In this document: positions 1-7,894 of the stretch, piece by piece
Position numbering within the stretch: position 1 is the stretch's first letter
Layout: every line of letters begins with the position of its first letter
Assembly: GCA_964568975.1 (NCBI GenBank)
Contig: CAZMSO010000017.1
Location: 1 to 64,000, forward strand
Direction of reading: 5' to 3'
Source: CAZADA01 sp964568975
Lineage (GTDB): Bacteria; Pseudomonadota; Alphaproteobacteria; Caulobacterales; Maricaulaceae
DNA length: 64,000 nt
The notes under the pieces: generated by a model
Database searches by the model: none
What the model was told of the DNA's origin: nothing
Seen by the model: only the letters and a program-made list of their open reading frames with translations
Position numbers and translations under genes: made by a program

Positions 1-394
1 GCGCTGGCGCGGCGTCGCGGCCGGCGCCGCCGCGCCCGCCCCAACGCGCGCCGCTTGGGCGCGTGCGGCGCGGGCCGGCCAGCGCGGCGTCCAACGCGTT
101 TGCAGGAATGATCACATCATCAGCCCGCGCGACCATGGCCACATCGCGCGCCCGCTCTTCCAAATAATCAAGATCCAAGGTCGGCTCCCGCAAACGCCGC
201 GCGCGATCTTCTAAATCCGCGACGTGCACGGACAACCACGCGTGACGCGCCTCAAGCGCGGCCAGTTCGCGACGCGTCTCAGTCCACGCCGCCAGGCCGG
301 CCTCGCCCGTCAAGCCGTGAAAGAGAAAATAGCCGACCGCCACAAGACCCGCCGCCACTGTCAGAAATCCGCCCGCCGATCGCTGCGCCGCCAC
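1..394 (-). CDS. ftsB: Septum formation initiator FtsB/DivIC family, partial at left edge
   Basis: The frame is open at base 1, so the C-terminus lies outside the window. I place the start at the GTG complementary to 392-394, five bases after GGGGAGG; no ATG fits the frame upstream. The product has a short N-terminus, one membrane helix at about residues 9-26 (FLTVAAGLVAVGYFLF), a charged coiled-coil-like stretch at about 30-65, and the family signature LDLDYLEERARDV followed by DDVII. FtsB is a single-pass inner-membrane divisome protein that pairs with FtsL and FtsQ (family knowledge). It follows eno on the same strand, as in many alphaproteobacteria where pdhA comes next. The visible tail beyond about residue 100 is Ala/Arg/Gly-rich and not conserved. 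Confidence 0.85.
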   Translation of the reverse strand, partial: MAAQRSAGGFLTVAAGLVAVGYFLFHGLTGEAGLAAWTETRRELAALEARHAWLSVHVADLEDRARRLREPTLDLDYLEERARDVAMVARADDVIIPANALDAALAGPRRTRPSGARWGGRGGAGRDAAPA

Positions 395-471
395 CGTCGC
401 CTCCCCGCATCTCGCCGCGGGGGACGGTGCGTCCACGACCGTGAATCAGGCGTGAACGCGGCTGCACTTCC

Positions 472-678
472 TCACAGCGGTCGCACCAGTCTGCGCACCG
501 TCACCGCTGATATGTGAGCGCCGGCGCGTCGATCGACGGAGAGTTCCTCACACGCAGGGACGGTGAGGAACGCACGCGCTTGCGCGTCGCGGTCAAACGC
601 CATGATCACAAGCGTGCCCAACGGCCACTCGCCCTCAAGCACTGTGGGGGCCTGGTCCGCCGCCACCAGCGCGCCGGC
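472..678 (-). pseudogene. DUF1330-like remnant directly after eno, in the eno frame
   Basis: After the eno TGA (679-681) the same frame stays open for 68 codons, to a TGA at 472-474. The translation resembles the central and C-terminal part of small DUF1330 proteins: APTVLEGEWP, then LVIMAFDRDAQARAF and an xxACEEL segment, matching the family pattern of an LEG turn, a beta strand, then a helix. The usual first 30-40 residues are missing, and no convincing ribosome site precedes the only in-frame GTG (664-666). I read it as a 5'-truncated relic. A short expressed ORF, or an extension made by stop-codon readthrough of eno, is possible but unsupported. The family's function is unknown. Confidence 0.45.
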
Positions 679-1953
679 TCAGCCTATGAGGACGTCGCCG
701 CCGGCGTACTCCGCGCTGTCGCCCAATTGCTCTTCAATGCGCAACAGCTGATTGTACTTCGCCAGCCGGTCGGAACGCGCCAGCGAGCCCGTCTTGATCT
801 GTCCGCAATTGGTGGCGACGGCCAAATCGGCGATGGTGGCGTCCTCGGTCTCGCCAGAGCGGTGCGACATCACCGCGCCGAAGGCCGCCCGCTGGGCGAT
901 TTCCACGGCGTCGAGCGCCTCCGACAGCGTGCCGACCTGGTTGACCTTCACGAGGATTGCGTTCGCGCAGCCCTTCTCAATGCCCTCCACCAACCGATCG
1001 GGATTGGTGACGAAAAGGTCATCGCCCACCAGCTGCACCGCATCGCCTAAGCGCTCCGTCAAGAGCTTCCAGCCCTCCCAATCGTCTTCGGCCATGCCGT
1101 CTTCAATGGAGACGATGGGAAACTCCTGGCTGAGCGCGGCGAGGTAATCCGCCATGCCCGCGGCGTCGAGGGTCTGTTTTTCGCCGGCGAGGTGGTAGCG
1201 GCCGTCTTTAAAGACCTCCGTCGCCGCGACATCCAACGCCAGCACCACGTCGTCTTTCGGTGTGTAGCCGGCGTCTTCAATCGCCCCCATAATCATGGCG
1301 AGCGCCTCTTTCGCGGACGCGATGTCCGGCGCAAACCCGCCCTCATCGCCCACATTGGTGGAGAGGCCCGCAGCCTTCAGCTTCGCCTTCAGCGCATGAA
1401 ACACCTCCGCGCCGCAGCGCAAGGCCTCCGCGAACGTGTCCGCGCCCACGGGCATGATCATGAACTCTTGGATGTCGATGGGGTTGTCGGCGTGAGCGCC
1501 GCCATTGACGATGTTCATCAGCGGCGTCGGCAAAACCCGCGCGTTGACGCCGCCCAGATACCGGTAAAGCGGCGTCTCATGAGCTTCCGCCGCGGCTTTG
1601 GCGACGGCGAGAGACACCGCCAGCGTGGCGTTCGCGCCCAGGCGCGCTTTGTTGTCGGTGCCGTCGAGGCCCACCAACACATCGTCAATGCGGCGTTGGT
1701 CTTCCGCGTCCATGCCGCCGATGGCGTTGAAAATCTCGCCATTGACCGCATCCACGGCCTTCTGCACGCCTTTGCCGAGATACCGGTCCCCGCCGTCACG
1801 GCGCTCCACCGCTTCGTGAGCGCCGGTGGAGGCGCCGGACGGCACGGCCGCGCGCCCCATGGAGCCGTCCTCCAAATAGACGTCGCACTCGACGGTCGGA
1901 TTGCCGCGGCTGTCGAGAATTTCGCGCGCGATGATGTCTGCAATGCCGGTCAT
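679..1953 (-). CDS. eno: Enolase (phosphopyruvate hydratase)
   Basis: Interconverts 2-phosphoglycerate and phosphoenolpyruvate in glycolysis; cytosolic, and in many bacteria part of the RNA degradosome. The 424-residue product has normal family length. It starts ITGxx-type IIAREILDSRGNPTVE and carries the PSGASTGAHEA loop, NVGDEGGFAP, the metal ligands in LALDVAATE, SIEDGMAEDDWEGW and LVGDDLFVTN, and SHRSGETED near the C-terminus. The catalytic Lys lies in ILVKVNQVGT. It starts with ATG at 1951-1953. rpmF lies about 100 bp upstream on the same strand, ftsB downstream. The stop codon is followed in frame by a DUF1330-like relic. Confidence 0.98.
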   Translation of the reverse strand: MTGIADIIAREILDSRGNPTVECDVYLEDGSMGRAAVPSGASTGAHEAVERRDGGDRYLGKGVQKAVDAVNGEIFNAIGGMDAEDQRRIDDVLVGLDGTDNKARLGANATLAVSLAVAKAAAEAHETPLYRYLGGVNARVLPTPLMNIVNGGAHADNPIDIQEFMIMPVGADTFAEALRCGAEVFHALKAKLKAAGLSTNVGDEGGFAPDIASAKEALAMIMGAIEDAGYTPKDDVVLALDVAATEVFKDGRYHLAGEKQTLDAAGMADYLAALSQEFPIVSIEDGMAEDDWEGWKLLTERLGDAVQLVGDDLFVTNPDRLVEGIEKGCANAILVKVNQVGTLSEALDAVEIAQRAAFGAVMSHRSGETEDATIADLAVATNCGQIKTGSLARSDRLAKYNQLLRIEEQLGDSAEYAGGDVLIG

Positions 1954-2054
1954 GACTGCGCCCTCCCGTCGGTTTGGGCGCGGTCATAGCCGAGTCCGGC
2001 TTGCCTGACGAGAACTGATGCGCACGCACACAGCGCGGCGGACGCCGACGGCGC

Positions 2055-2231
2055 TTACTCTTTCGGCTCAAGCACCTGGCGGCCGCGATACAGGCCCGTC
2101 TTCAGATTCACATGGTGGGGGCGATGCAGCTCCCCATCCTCGTCTTCGCGGAGCGTGGGCGCTTTCAACGCGTCGGCGGAGCGGCGCATGCCGCGCTTGG
2201 AGCGCGTGACTTTACTCTTCGGGACGGCCAT
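2055..2231 (-). CDS. rpmF: 50S ribosomal protein L32
   Basis: A 58-residue basic protein beginning MAVPKSKVTRSKRGMRRS, the typical alphaproteobacterial L32 N-terminus. It continues with the DELHRPHHV-like segment (here GELHRPHHVN) and ends GLYRGRQVLEPKE. L32 is a small structural protein of the large ribosomal subunit. The zinc-binding cysteines found in some L32 proteins are absent, as is usual for this lineage. It lies upstream of eno on the same strand and divergent from the GH19-like gene; no plsX or fabH neighbour is present, unlike in enterobacteria. The ATG is at 2229-2231 and the TAA at 2055-2057. Confidence 0.95.
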   Translation of the reverse strand: MAVPKSKVTRSKRGMRRSADALKAPTLREDEDGELHRPHHVNLKTGLYRGRQVLEPKE

Positions 2232-2432
2232 GGGGCTTCTCTCACGTCACTGCAGCGCGCGGTGTCGATCGCGCGCAAAATTCAAACCCGCTGTCTAGCC
2301 AGGAGAGCGCGCACTGGCAAGCGCCTTCGCGCGCCGTCACGCGCCCATGCGACGAACGCGCCCAGACTGACGCAAGACCTTCATCCCCGGTGCGGCTCGT
2401 GGTTTAAGAGATGCGGCGAGGGAGACGCGATT

Positions 2433-3479
2433 ATGACGGCGATCCAACTGTGTTTTCGCATCGCAACCGCCTTGGCGGGCGCGATCGCGGCGGTCAGCGC
2501 GATGGCGGGTCCAGCCCACGCCGCTCCAAGCGGCGTCTGCAGCGAAGCCAATGTGAACGCCTATCTCGCCCAAGGGCGGCGAAATACTGTGGTGGACAAG
2601 GCGCGCTTTTATCGCGCGATCCGCAAATATTACAGCGTCTACGAACGGGTGGGAAACCACTATGCGGGGACGGATTCAATCCTTGACCAGTGGAATGACG
2701 ACCAGCGGATGAAGGACGACCGCTGGCTCGCTTACATCCTCGCGACTGCATACCATGAAACCGCGTTTCGCATGTTTCCCGTGCGTGAGACGCTCGCCAG
2801 CAGCGATGAATCCGCCATCAACCGTCTGGAGAATTTTTACCAGCGCCGGGGCGCGACGGGGCCCGTGTATTGGCGGCCGGTGGAGGAGACGGGCAGGGCC
2901 TATTTCGGCCGCGGCTATGTTCAGCTGACTTGGGACTGGAATTACAAGCGCGCAGACAAGCGTTTCGGCATCGCCAATGAAACGCGTAACCCCCAGAGCT
3001 ATTATTGGAATCCGGATTTGGCTCTCGATCCGGAAAGCTCCATCCGCATCACCTATGACGGCATGATCTATGGCTGGTACACTGGCCATTGCTTGCTGCG
3101 CCACATCCAGCCCAACCGCCGCGCCGATTACGGCCAAGCGCGGCGCGTCATCAACGGCATCGACAAGGCGTCGAAAATCGCTGAGCACGCGGACCATTTC
3201 ATGGAGGCGCTCGACGCCGCGCGCGTGGAGATCGCGCCGAAGACGCCGACATATCAGGAAATCCTAGAAAATCTGCGCCGCGTGCAAACCCAGTCCGGCC
3301 GCACGCAGCGCGCTCCGGAGCAGCCTGCGGTGAGAGCCGACGCGCCGACGCGCCCGCGGCCCCTGAGCTACGCCGCCGTGGCTGCGCATTATCGGCGCCT
3401 GGCGTTCGGCGCCGCCGAGGCCGATCGCGTGCGCGTCGCCGCCGCCATGGCGGGTGGAGCCGGGCTCGCGCAACCGTGA
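2433..3479 (+). CDS. Secreted glycoside hydrolase family 19-like (chitinase/endolysin-type) protein
   Basis: A 348-residue exported protein. I chose the ATG at 2433, which has GGGAGACG upstream and opens straight into a signal peptide (residues 1-29, ending GPAHAAPS). The mature domain has the lysozyme-like GH19 pattern: ILATAYHETAFRMFPVRET, whose Glu in YHET is the expected acid, then GRGYVQLTWDWNYKRADKRF and an INGIDKASKIAEHADHF segment. GH19 enzymes cleave beta-1,4-linked GlcNAc polymers (chitin or peptidoglycan). With no phage genes nearby, a host cell-wall or scavenging role is my inference. The last 70 residues are Pro/Arg/Ala-rich and look unstructured. Confidence 0.75.
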   Translation: MTAIQLCFRIATALAGAIAAVSAMAGPAHAAPSGVCSEANVNAYLAQGRRNTVVDKARFYRAIRKYYSVYERVGNHYAGTDSILDQWNDDQRMKDDRWLAYILATAYHETAFRMFPVRETLASSDESAINRLENFYQRRGATGPVYWRPVEETGRAYFGRGYVQLTWDWNYKRADKRFGIANETRNPQSYYWNPDLALDPESSIRITYDGMIYGWYTGHCLLRHIQPNRRADYGQARRVINGIDKASKIAEHADHFMEALDAARVEIAPKTPTYQEILENLRRVQTQSGRTQRAPEQPAVRADAPTRPRPLSYAAVAAHYRRLAFGAAEADRVRVAAAMAGGAGLAQP

Positions 3480-3577
3480 CGAATTCCCGTCGCCTTCGCG
3501 CCGGAGGGCGTGTAGGGGATTGTTGATCATCACCAGGTCGGGGGGCTTGGCGCCGACCACACATCGAGGAGACGCAG

Positions 3578-4204
3578 GTGAACATGTTGAGCGCACTGAA
3601 ACATGCCTCCGCCGCGGCCGCGGCGTTGGTCGTGAGCGTGGCGGCCCCGCTGGCGGCTGAGGCGCGGCCCTTCGCCATCACAACCATGACGCTGGACATC
3701 GCCCGCGGGTCGTCCACCGCCGCGGTCCTGCTGCCCGGGCGCGACAAAGCGGTGAAGCTCACCAGCGCGACCACGATTGAGGACGGCGCGTTCACGCGGA
3801 TTGACTTGCAGATCGTGCTCAACGCCGCCACGGCTGACCAAGTGCAGAAGATGGTGGACCAGGGCTTCACATCTGAGCCGTCCGGCTGCGCGCCTGGTCA
3901 ATACGGCCCGCTCGATATGGAAGACGGACTGCGCTATTTCTTTGAGATCGACTTGCGCGAAAACAATCGCCAGCCACTGCGTGAACGCGTGCGCGGCACA
4001 ATTTACCCGGGAAACCGGTCCACGCATTGGACCAATGACGTGTTCTGCGAGTATGACAGCGATCTGGGCGATGATTACGCCGTGATGCGCATCAGCGGCT
4101 TCTTCTACGTCATTCATCGCAATTTGGGTGATCGCGTCGATGTCCAACTGCGCCCCGTCACGCTGACCGACGACGAAATGCAGGCGGTGTTCGAGGCGGA
4201 GTAA
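3578..4204 (+). CDS. Unknown exported protein
   Basis: A 208-residue product starting at GTG 3578, six bases after GAGGAG; an ATG two codons later is the alternative. Residues 1-28 form a signal peptide (LKHASAAAAALVVSVAAPLAAEA). The rest looks like a small beta-rich domain with two cysteines (SGCAPGQ and FCEYD) that could form a disulfide in the periplasm. It lies 98 bp after the GH19-like gene on the same strand, so the two may share a transcript. I do not recognise the family and assign no function. Confidence 0.7.
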   Translation: MNMLSALKHASAAAAALVVSVAAPLAAEARPFAITTMTLDIARGSSTAAVLLPGRDKAVKLTSATTIEDGAFTRIDLQIVLNAATADQVQKMVDQGFTSEPSGCAPGQYGPLDMEDGLRYFFEIDLRENNRQPLRERVRGTIYPGNRSTHWTNDVFCEYDSDLGDDYAVMRISGFFYVIHRNLGDRVDVQLRPVTLTDDEMQAVFEAE

Positions 4205-4280
4205 CGCGGCCGCCCTACGCACGCCTTCGCGTTGGCTGAGCACGCCGTGGCGTTGTCGGGCGCGCGCCAGCCATACGTCG

Positions 4281-4490
4281 GTTACGGGGCGTGTCCTGGT
4301 GACTGGGACGTCCTTTCAGTGTCTGGGACATCCTTNNNNNNNNNNNNNNNNNNNNNNNNNNNNNNNNNNNNNNNNNNNNNNNNNNNNNNNNNNNNNNNNN
4401 NNNNNNNNNNNNNNNNNNNNNNNNNNNNNNNNNNNGTTACGGGGCGTGTCCTGGTGACTGGGACGTCCTTTCAGTGTCTGGGACATCCTT
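4281..4490. repeat. Identical 55-bp direct repeat flanking the N gap (4281-4335 and 4436-4490)
   Basis: The 55 bases before the gap and the 55 after it are identical, both beginning GTTACGGGGCGTGTCC and ending TGGGACATCCTT. A shared end of exactly this size is what adjoining contigs from a de Bruijn assembler with k=55 would show. The duplication is therefore likely an assembly artefact, with the true locus having one copy or an uncounted repeat. Confidence 0.8.
4336..4435. other. Assembly gap, 100 Ns
   Basis: Exactly 100 unknown bases, the conventional placeholder for a gap of unknown size. The true length and content cannot be inferred from the window. Confidence 0.99.
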
Positions 4491-4531
4491 TAAGTGTCTG
4501 GGACATCCTTTAAGTGTCTGAGACGCCCTTT
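4452..4531. repeat. Four-unit 20-bp tandem repeat containing TGTC-N3-GACA palindromes
   Basis: Units at 4452-4471, 4472-4491, 4492-4511 and 4512-4531 follow the pattern AAGTGTCTGGGACATCCTTT with decay at the first and last units. A fifth partial unit begins at 4532. The two middle units contain the dyad TGTC-TGG-GACA. The period is close to two helical turns. This part of the array is real sequence to the right of the gap, and its first half also precedes the gap. Confidence 0.85.
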
Positions 4532-4698
4532 AAGTGTAATGGCGGCCATATGGGGTGTGTTGGGCGGCGCGATGGACCGTGGGCGGTCCGCATCGCCCGC
4601 GCGCCACCCTGCGGCTGTCGATCGCGTAGGGAGGCCGCCCAAGGAGACGGTCCAGAGAGGGCCGCCCAAGGAGACCGTGAGGAGGCCGCGCGGCCTTC

Positions 4699-6345
4699 TC
4701 ACACCAGCCGGCTTTGCTCCATCGCCGCGGCGACAAAACTGGCGAACAGCGGGTGCGGGTTGAACGGCCGCGACTTCAGCTCGGGATGGAATTGCACGCC
4801 CACGAACCAAGGGTGGCTTTCCAGCTCCACGATTTCCGGCAACACGTCATCCGGAGACATGCCGGAAAACACCAAACCCGCCGCCTCAAGGGCCAGGCGA
4901 TAGCGGGTGTTGATCTCATAGCGGTGGCGGTGGCGTTCAGAGATCTGCGTCGCCTGGTAAATCTCAGCCGCGCGCGACCGCGGCTTCAGGACAGCCGGAT
5001 AAGCGCCCAAGCGCATCGTGCCGCCGAGATCCCCGCCCGCGCGCCGGGTCACGCGATCCTCCCCGTCCATCCACTCCGTCATCAGGCCCACGACCGGATG
5101 GCGCGGATCGCCGCACTCCTCGCGAAACTCCGTCGAGCCCGCGCCGTCGAGACCCGCAAGAGCGCGCGCAATCTCCACCACCGCCAGCTGCATGCCAAAG
5201 CAAATGCCGAAAAAAGGAATGCGCCGTTCTCGGGCGAAGCGCGAGGCCGCGATTTTGCCCTCCGCGCCCCGCGCGCCGAACCCGCCAGGGACCAGCACGG
5301 CGTCCACCCCGTCAAGGGCGGCCGCCGCCCGTTCCGGCGGGCCCTCAAGGGCGTCGCTGGCCACCCACACCACCTCCACCGCCACGCGATTGGCGATGCC
5401 GCCGTGGGTCAGCGCTTCAAACAGGGATTTGTAGGCGTCCGGATAGCCGTCATACTTGCCGACCACGGCGATGCGCACCGCCCCATCGGGACGGGTCTGG
5501 CGCTCGACAATGTCGCCCCAGCGCGCCAGGTCCGGCGCCGGCGCGGCGTCCATCGCAAAATGCGCGAGCACGCGGTCATCAAGACCCTCGTCATGATACG
5601 CGAGCGGCACTTGATAAATGGACTCCGCATCCAACGCCTGAATGACGTCCTTTTCCTCGACATTGCAGAACAGAGCGAGCTTGCGCCGGCTGTCGTCGGG
5701 GATGGGGTGCTCGCAGCGGCACAAGAGAATGTCCGGCTGAATCCCAATGGACAACAGTTCTTTGACCGAGTGCTGGCTCGGCTTCGTCTTCATCTCGCCG
5801 GCCGCGCGCACATAAGGCAACAGCGTCACATGGAGCGCCAGCACGCGCGCCGCGCCAAGCTCTAAACGCAATTGGCGCATGGCTTCAAAGAAGGGCAGGC
5901 CCTCAATGTCGCCGACCGTGCCGCCAATTTCGCACAACACGAAATCCACTGCGCCCGGGTCGCTCAACACGAAGGCTTTAATGGCGTCCGTCACATGGGG
6001 CACGACTTGGACCGTACCGCCAAGATAATCGCCGCGCCGCTCCTGCGTGATGATGGTCTGGTAAATCCGCCCTGTCGTCACATTGTCCGCACGGGTGGCC
6101 GACACGTCCGTAAACCGCTCATAATGACCGAGATCAAGGTCCGTTTCCGCGCCGTCATCGGTGACGAACACCTCGCCATGCTGCATGGGCGACATGGTGC
6201 CGGGATCGACGTTCAAATACGGATCGAGCTTACGCAGACGCACCGCGTAGCCGCGGGCCTGGAGCAGCGCGCCGAGCGCCGCTGAGGCCAAACCTTTTCC
6301 AAGCGAGGAGACCACGCCGCCGGTGATGAAGATGTACCGCGCCAT
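4699..6345 (-). CDS. pyrG: CTP synthase
   Basis: Converts UTP to CTP using glutamine and ATP, the last step of de novo pyrimidine nucleotide synthesis. The 548-residue product has the normal two-domain layout. The N-terminal amidoligase domain starts MARYIFITGGVVSSLGKG and continues RLRKLDPYLNVDPGTMSP and HGEVFVTDDGAETDLDLGHY. The C-terminal class I glutamine amidotransferase has the nucleophile Cys in FFGICFGMQLA and the His/Glu pair in GVQFHPELKSRP. It starts at ATG 6343-6345. secG lies 68 bp upstream on the same strand, a common alphaproteobacterial order. Confidence 0.98.
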   Translation of the reverse strand: MARYIFITGGVVSSLGKGLASAALGALLQARGYAVRLRKLDPYLNVDPGTMSPMQHGEVFVTDDGAETDLDLGHYERFTDVSATRADNVTTGRIYQTIITQERRGDYLGGTVQVVPHVTDAIKAFVLSDPGAVDFVLCEIGGTVGDIEGLPFFEAMRQLRLELGAARVLALHVTLLPYVRAAGEMKTKPSQHSVKELLSIGIQPDILLCRCEHPIPDDSRRKLALFCNVEEKDVIQALDAESIYQVPLAYHDEGLDDRVLAHFAMDAAPAPDLARWGDIVERQTRPDGAVRIAVVGKYDGYPDAYKSLFEALTHGGIANRVAVEVVWVASDALEGPPERAAAALDGVDAVLVPGGFGARGAEGKIAASRFARERRIPFFGICFGMQLAVVEIARALAGLDGAGSTEFREECGDPRHPVVGLMTEWMDGEDRVTRRAGGDLGGTMRLGAYPAVLKPRSRAAEIYQATQISERHRHRYEINTRYRLALEAAGLVFSGMSPDDVLPEIVELESHPWFVGVQFHPELKSRPFNPHPLFASFVAAAMEQSRLV

Positions 6346-6413
6346 GGGCGGCTAGTGTAGCGCAGATTCGATCAGACAGAAGGCGCTTCCCTCAGCCGCG
6401 CGCCAGGCCCCCA

Positions 6414-6833
6414 TCACTCGCGATCAAGCTCATCAATGGGGATCTCAGGACGCGATGCGTCCTCCTCCGCCGGCGCGTCAAGCTCATCAACGGGGATCTC
6501 AGGACGCGACGCGTCCTCCTCCGCTGGCGCGTCAAGGTCCAACGGCGCTTCCGCCGGGGGGTCCGCCAGCAGATCGACGTCCACGGACTCCAAAATGGAG
6601 GCGTCGTCATCGCGGATCGAAAACAGCACCGTCAGCAACAGGCTCGACACAAAAAACGCCGCCGCGAGCACCGATGTGGCGCGGGTCAACACATCGCCCG
6701 CCGCGCGCCCCGACATCAGCCCGCTGGGGCCGCCGCCTATTCCCAGCGCGCCGCCCTCCGACCGCTGCATCAAAATTACGCCGACGAGCGCGAGAGTGAT
6801 GAAAATTTGGAGCAGCAGCAGGACAACAATCAT
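6414..6833 (-). CDS. secG: Preprotein translocase subunit SecG with a duplicated acidic tail
   Basis: Small inner-membrane subunit of the SecYEG protein-export channel. The 139-residue product starts MIVVLLLLQIFITLALVGVI (first membrane helix), has the conserved QRSEGGALGIGGG loop, then a second helix (LAAAFFVSSLLLTVLFSI), both within the first 70 residues. The remaining tail is acidic and contains two near-identical 18-residue copies of LDAPAEEDASRPEIPVDE. I chose ATG 6831-6833, preceded by AAAGG, because the membrane helix begins immediately. It sits between the pseudo-receiver gene and pyrG on the same strand. Confidence 0.93.
   Translation of the reverse strand: MIVVLLLLQIFITLALVGVILMQRSEGGALGIGGGPSGLMSGRAAGDVLTRATSVLAAAFFVSSLLLTVLFSIRDDDASILESVDVDLLADPPAEAPLDLDAPAEEDASRPEIPVDELDAPAEEDASRPEIPIDELDRE
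6428..6535 (-). repeat. 54-bp tandem duplication inside the secG 3' end
   Basis: Two adjacent 54-bp units (6428-6481, 6482-6535) differ at only three positions, all C/T. They encode the repeated 18-residue acidic tail segment of SecG. The low divergence with silent-type changes suggests a fairly recent in-frame duplication. Confidence 0.9.
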
Positions 6834-6916
6834 AGAAGCGCCTTTGTGTGTGTGGCGCTGACATAGCCCCGCCGGCCGGCTGCGCCAACCCCATCGCACA
6901 CGCGCTGCAGCCGACG

Positions 6917-7828
6917 CTAGCCGTGAGCGTCGGCCTCATCGAGATCAATGGCGTCATCGGCGTTGAACCCCGCGCCGTCATTGATCGCGGACACAATCGC
7001 TTCCGCCGCCGCGCGGATCGTGGCGAGATCCGTCGCGCCCGCCACGCCCTTTTGCAGCAACCGCGCGGTGGTCATGGTCAAGGCGTGGGCGCGTTCCTGC
7101 GCGCTCGGCCAGCCGCCATCCGCGCGCAGCCGCCGCCTCAACTCGCGTGCGGCGCGATCCACCTCCTCTAAGCTGAACCCATCGAGATCAGCGCCATGCT
7201 CCTCGCGCATCCGCGCGCTGGTGGCGACGCGCAGAGCGACGCGACGCAAGCGCTCGCGCGCAATCTGCGCGCGGACTTCTGGGATCGCGGTCTCAGCCTG
7301 CGCGCGCGCGGCGGGATCTCCAACCGCCAGGGCGTGCAGCATGTTGGGCGCGTCAATGAGGTCGGGGGTCGGGCGTTTCGGCGAGCGGCGCCGATCAGGG
7401 CCCACATAATCGCTGGTGACGACGTAAGGCCGCTTTGTGCGCGCGAGATGGCGCACCCGTTCCGTCAATTGTTTCGGCGAAAAGGGACGCAGCAACACAT
7501 CGTCCGCGCCGCTGTCGACAGCGCGCCGGATCAACGGCTCCGGCCGCGGCCAGGAGGTGAGCAGCACGGTCACGAAGGGGTTGGGGCCCATCTCCCCGTC
7601 GCGGATCGAGCGCACGACGTCGCAAATCGCTAAATCCCCGACAAACGCCTCACACACAATCAGCTCAAAAGTGTCGCGTTCAAGCAGGAGCGCAAATTGG
7701 CGCGCATCCGTAGCGACCGTCACGTGGCGGAACTTCAGATCCTCCAACGCCGCGCGGTGGGAGCGGCGCGTCGTCGTCTCCGGATCGAACAACAGCGCGC
7801 TCACTTGGTCGAATTGGACCTGACCCAT
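6917..7828 (-). CDS. Pseudo-receiver response-regulator-like protein
   Basis: A 303-residue protein whose first 130 residues fold like a CheY-type receiver, but the phosphorylation residues have changed. The acceptor position in FELIVCEAF is Glu60 instead of Asp, and the conserved Lys before Pro is Arg114 (VLLRPFSPKQL). The Thr of VLLTSWPRP is kept. A Glu often mimics a phospho-Asp, so a permanently on-like, phosphorylation-independent protein is my inference. After the receiver comes YVGPDRRRSPKRP, a segment seen after receivers in other alphaproteobacterial regulators, then a mostly helical C-terminus (about 150-303) I do not recognise. There is no DNA-binding or output enzyme signature. 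It lies between tpiA and secG on the same strand. Confidence 0.75.
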   Translation of the reverse strand: MGQVQFDQVSALLFDPETTTRRSHRAALEDLKFRHVTVATDARQFALLLERDTFELIVCEAFVGDLAICDVVRSIRDGEMGPNPFVTVLLTSWPRPEPLIRRAVDSGADDVLLRPFSPKQLTERVRHLARTKRPYVVTSDYVGPDRRRSPKRPTPDLIDAPNMLHALAVGDPAARAQAETAIPEVRAQIARERLRRVALRVATSARMREEHGADLDGFSLEEVDRAARELRRRLRADGGWPSAQERAHALTMTTARLLQKGVAGATDLATIRAAAEAIVSAINDGAGFNADDAIDLDEADAHG

Positions 7829-7894
7829 TGCGTTTCCGCCCTCACGCCAGCCCCGCGCGGGCCGGTCTCGCGTGAAGGCTCGCGGGTCGGCTTG

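Larger units (their letters stand above)
4205..4698. other. Non-coding stretch between convergent genes, containing the assembly gap
   Basis: About 490 bp separates the exported-protein gene from the 3' end of pyrG. It holds a 100-N gap with identical 55-bp flanks, a 20-bp tandem repeat array, a 6-bp-stem hairpin GGACCG-TGGG-CGGTCC (4574-4589), and two copies of GGCCGCCCAAGGAGAC (4633-4648 and 4660-4675). No credible gene is visible. A frame crossing the Ns is not biologically meaningful. Confidence 0.7.

Noticed and set aside
472..666. Independent small gene starting at the GTG at 664-666
   Set aside because: There is no ribosome site and the DUF1330 N-terminus is missing, so it is listed as a relic instead.
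1192..1989. Long antisense open frame opposite eno, and similar frames opposite pyrG, slt and others
   Set aside because: High GC leaves few stop codons, so frames antisense to real genes stay open. Their translations are Arg/His/Gly-rich with no family pattern.
2433..3479. Prophage lysis gene
   Set aside because: The GH19-like protein has a Sec signal peptide and no holin, spanin or structural phage genes lie near it.
4232..4513. An open frame crossing the N gap on the plus strand
   Set aside because: It is continuous only because the Ns are read as unknown codons, and its sides are tandem repeat sequence with no homology.
4452..4531. CRISPR array
   Set aside because: The 20-bp units are directly adjacent with no unique spacers, and there are no cas genes in the window.
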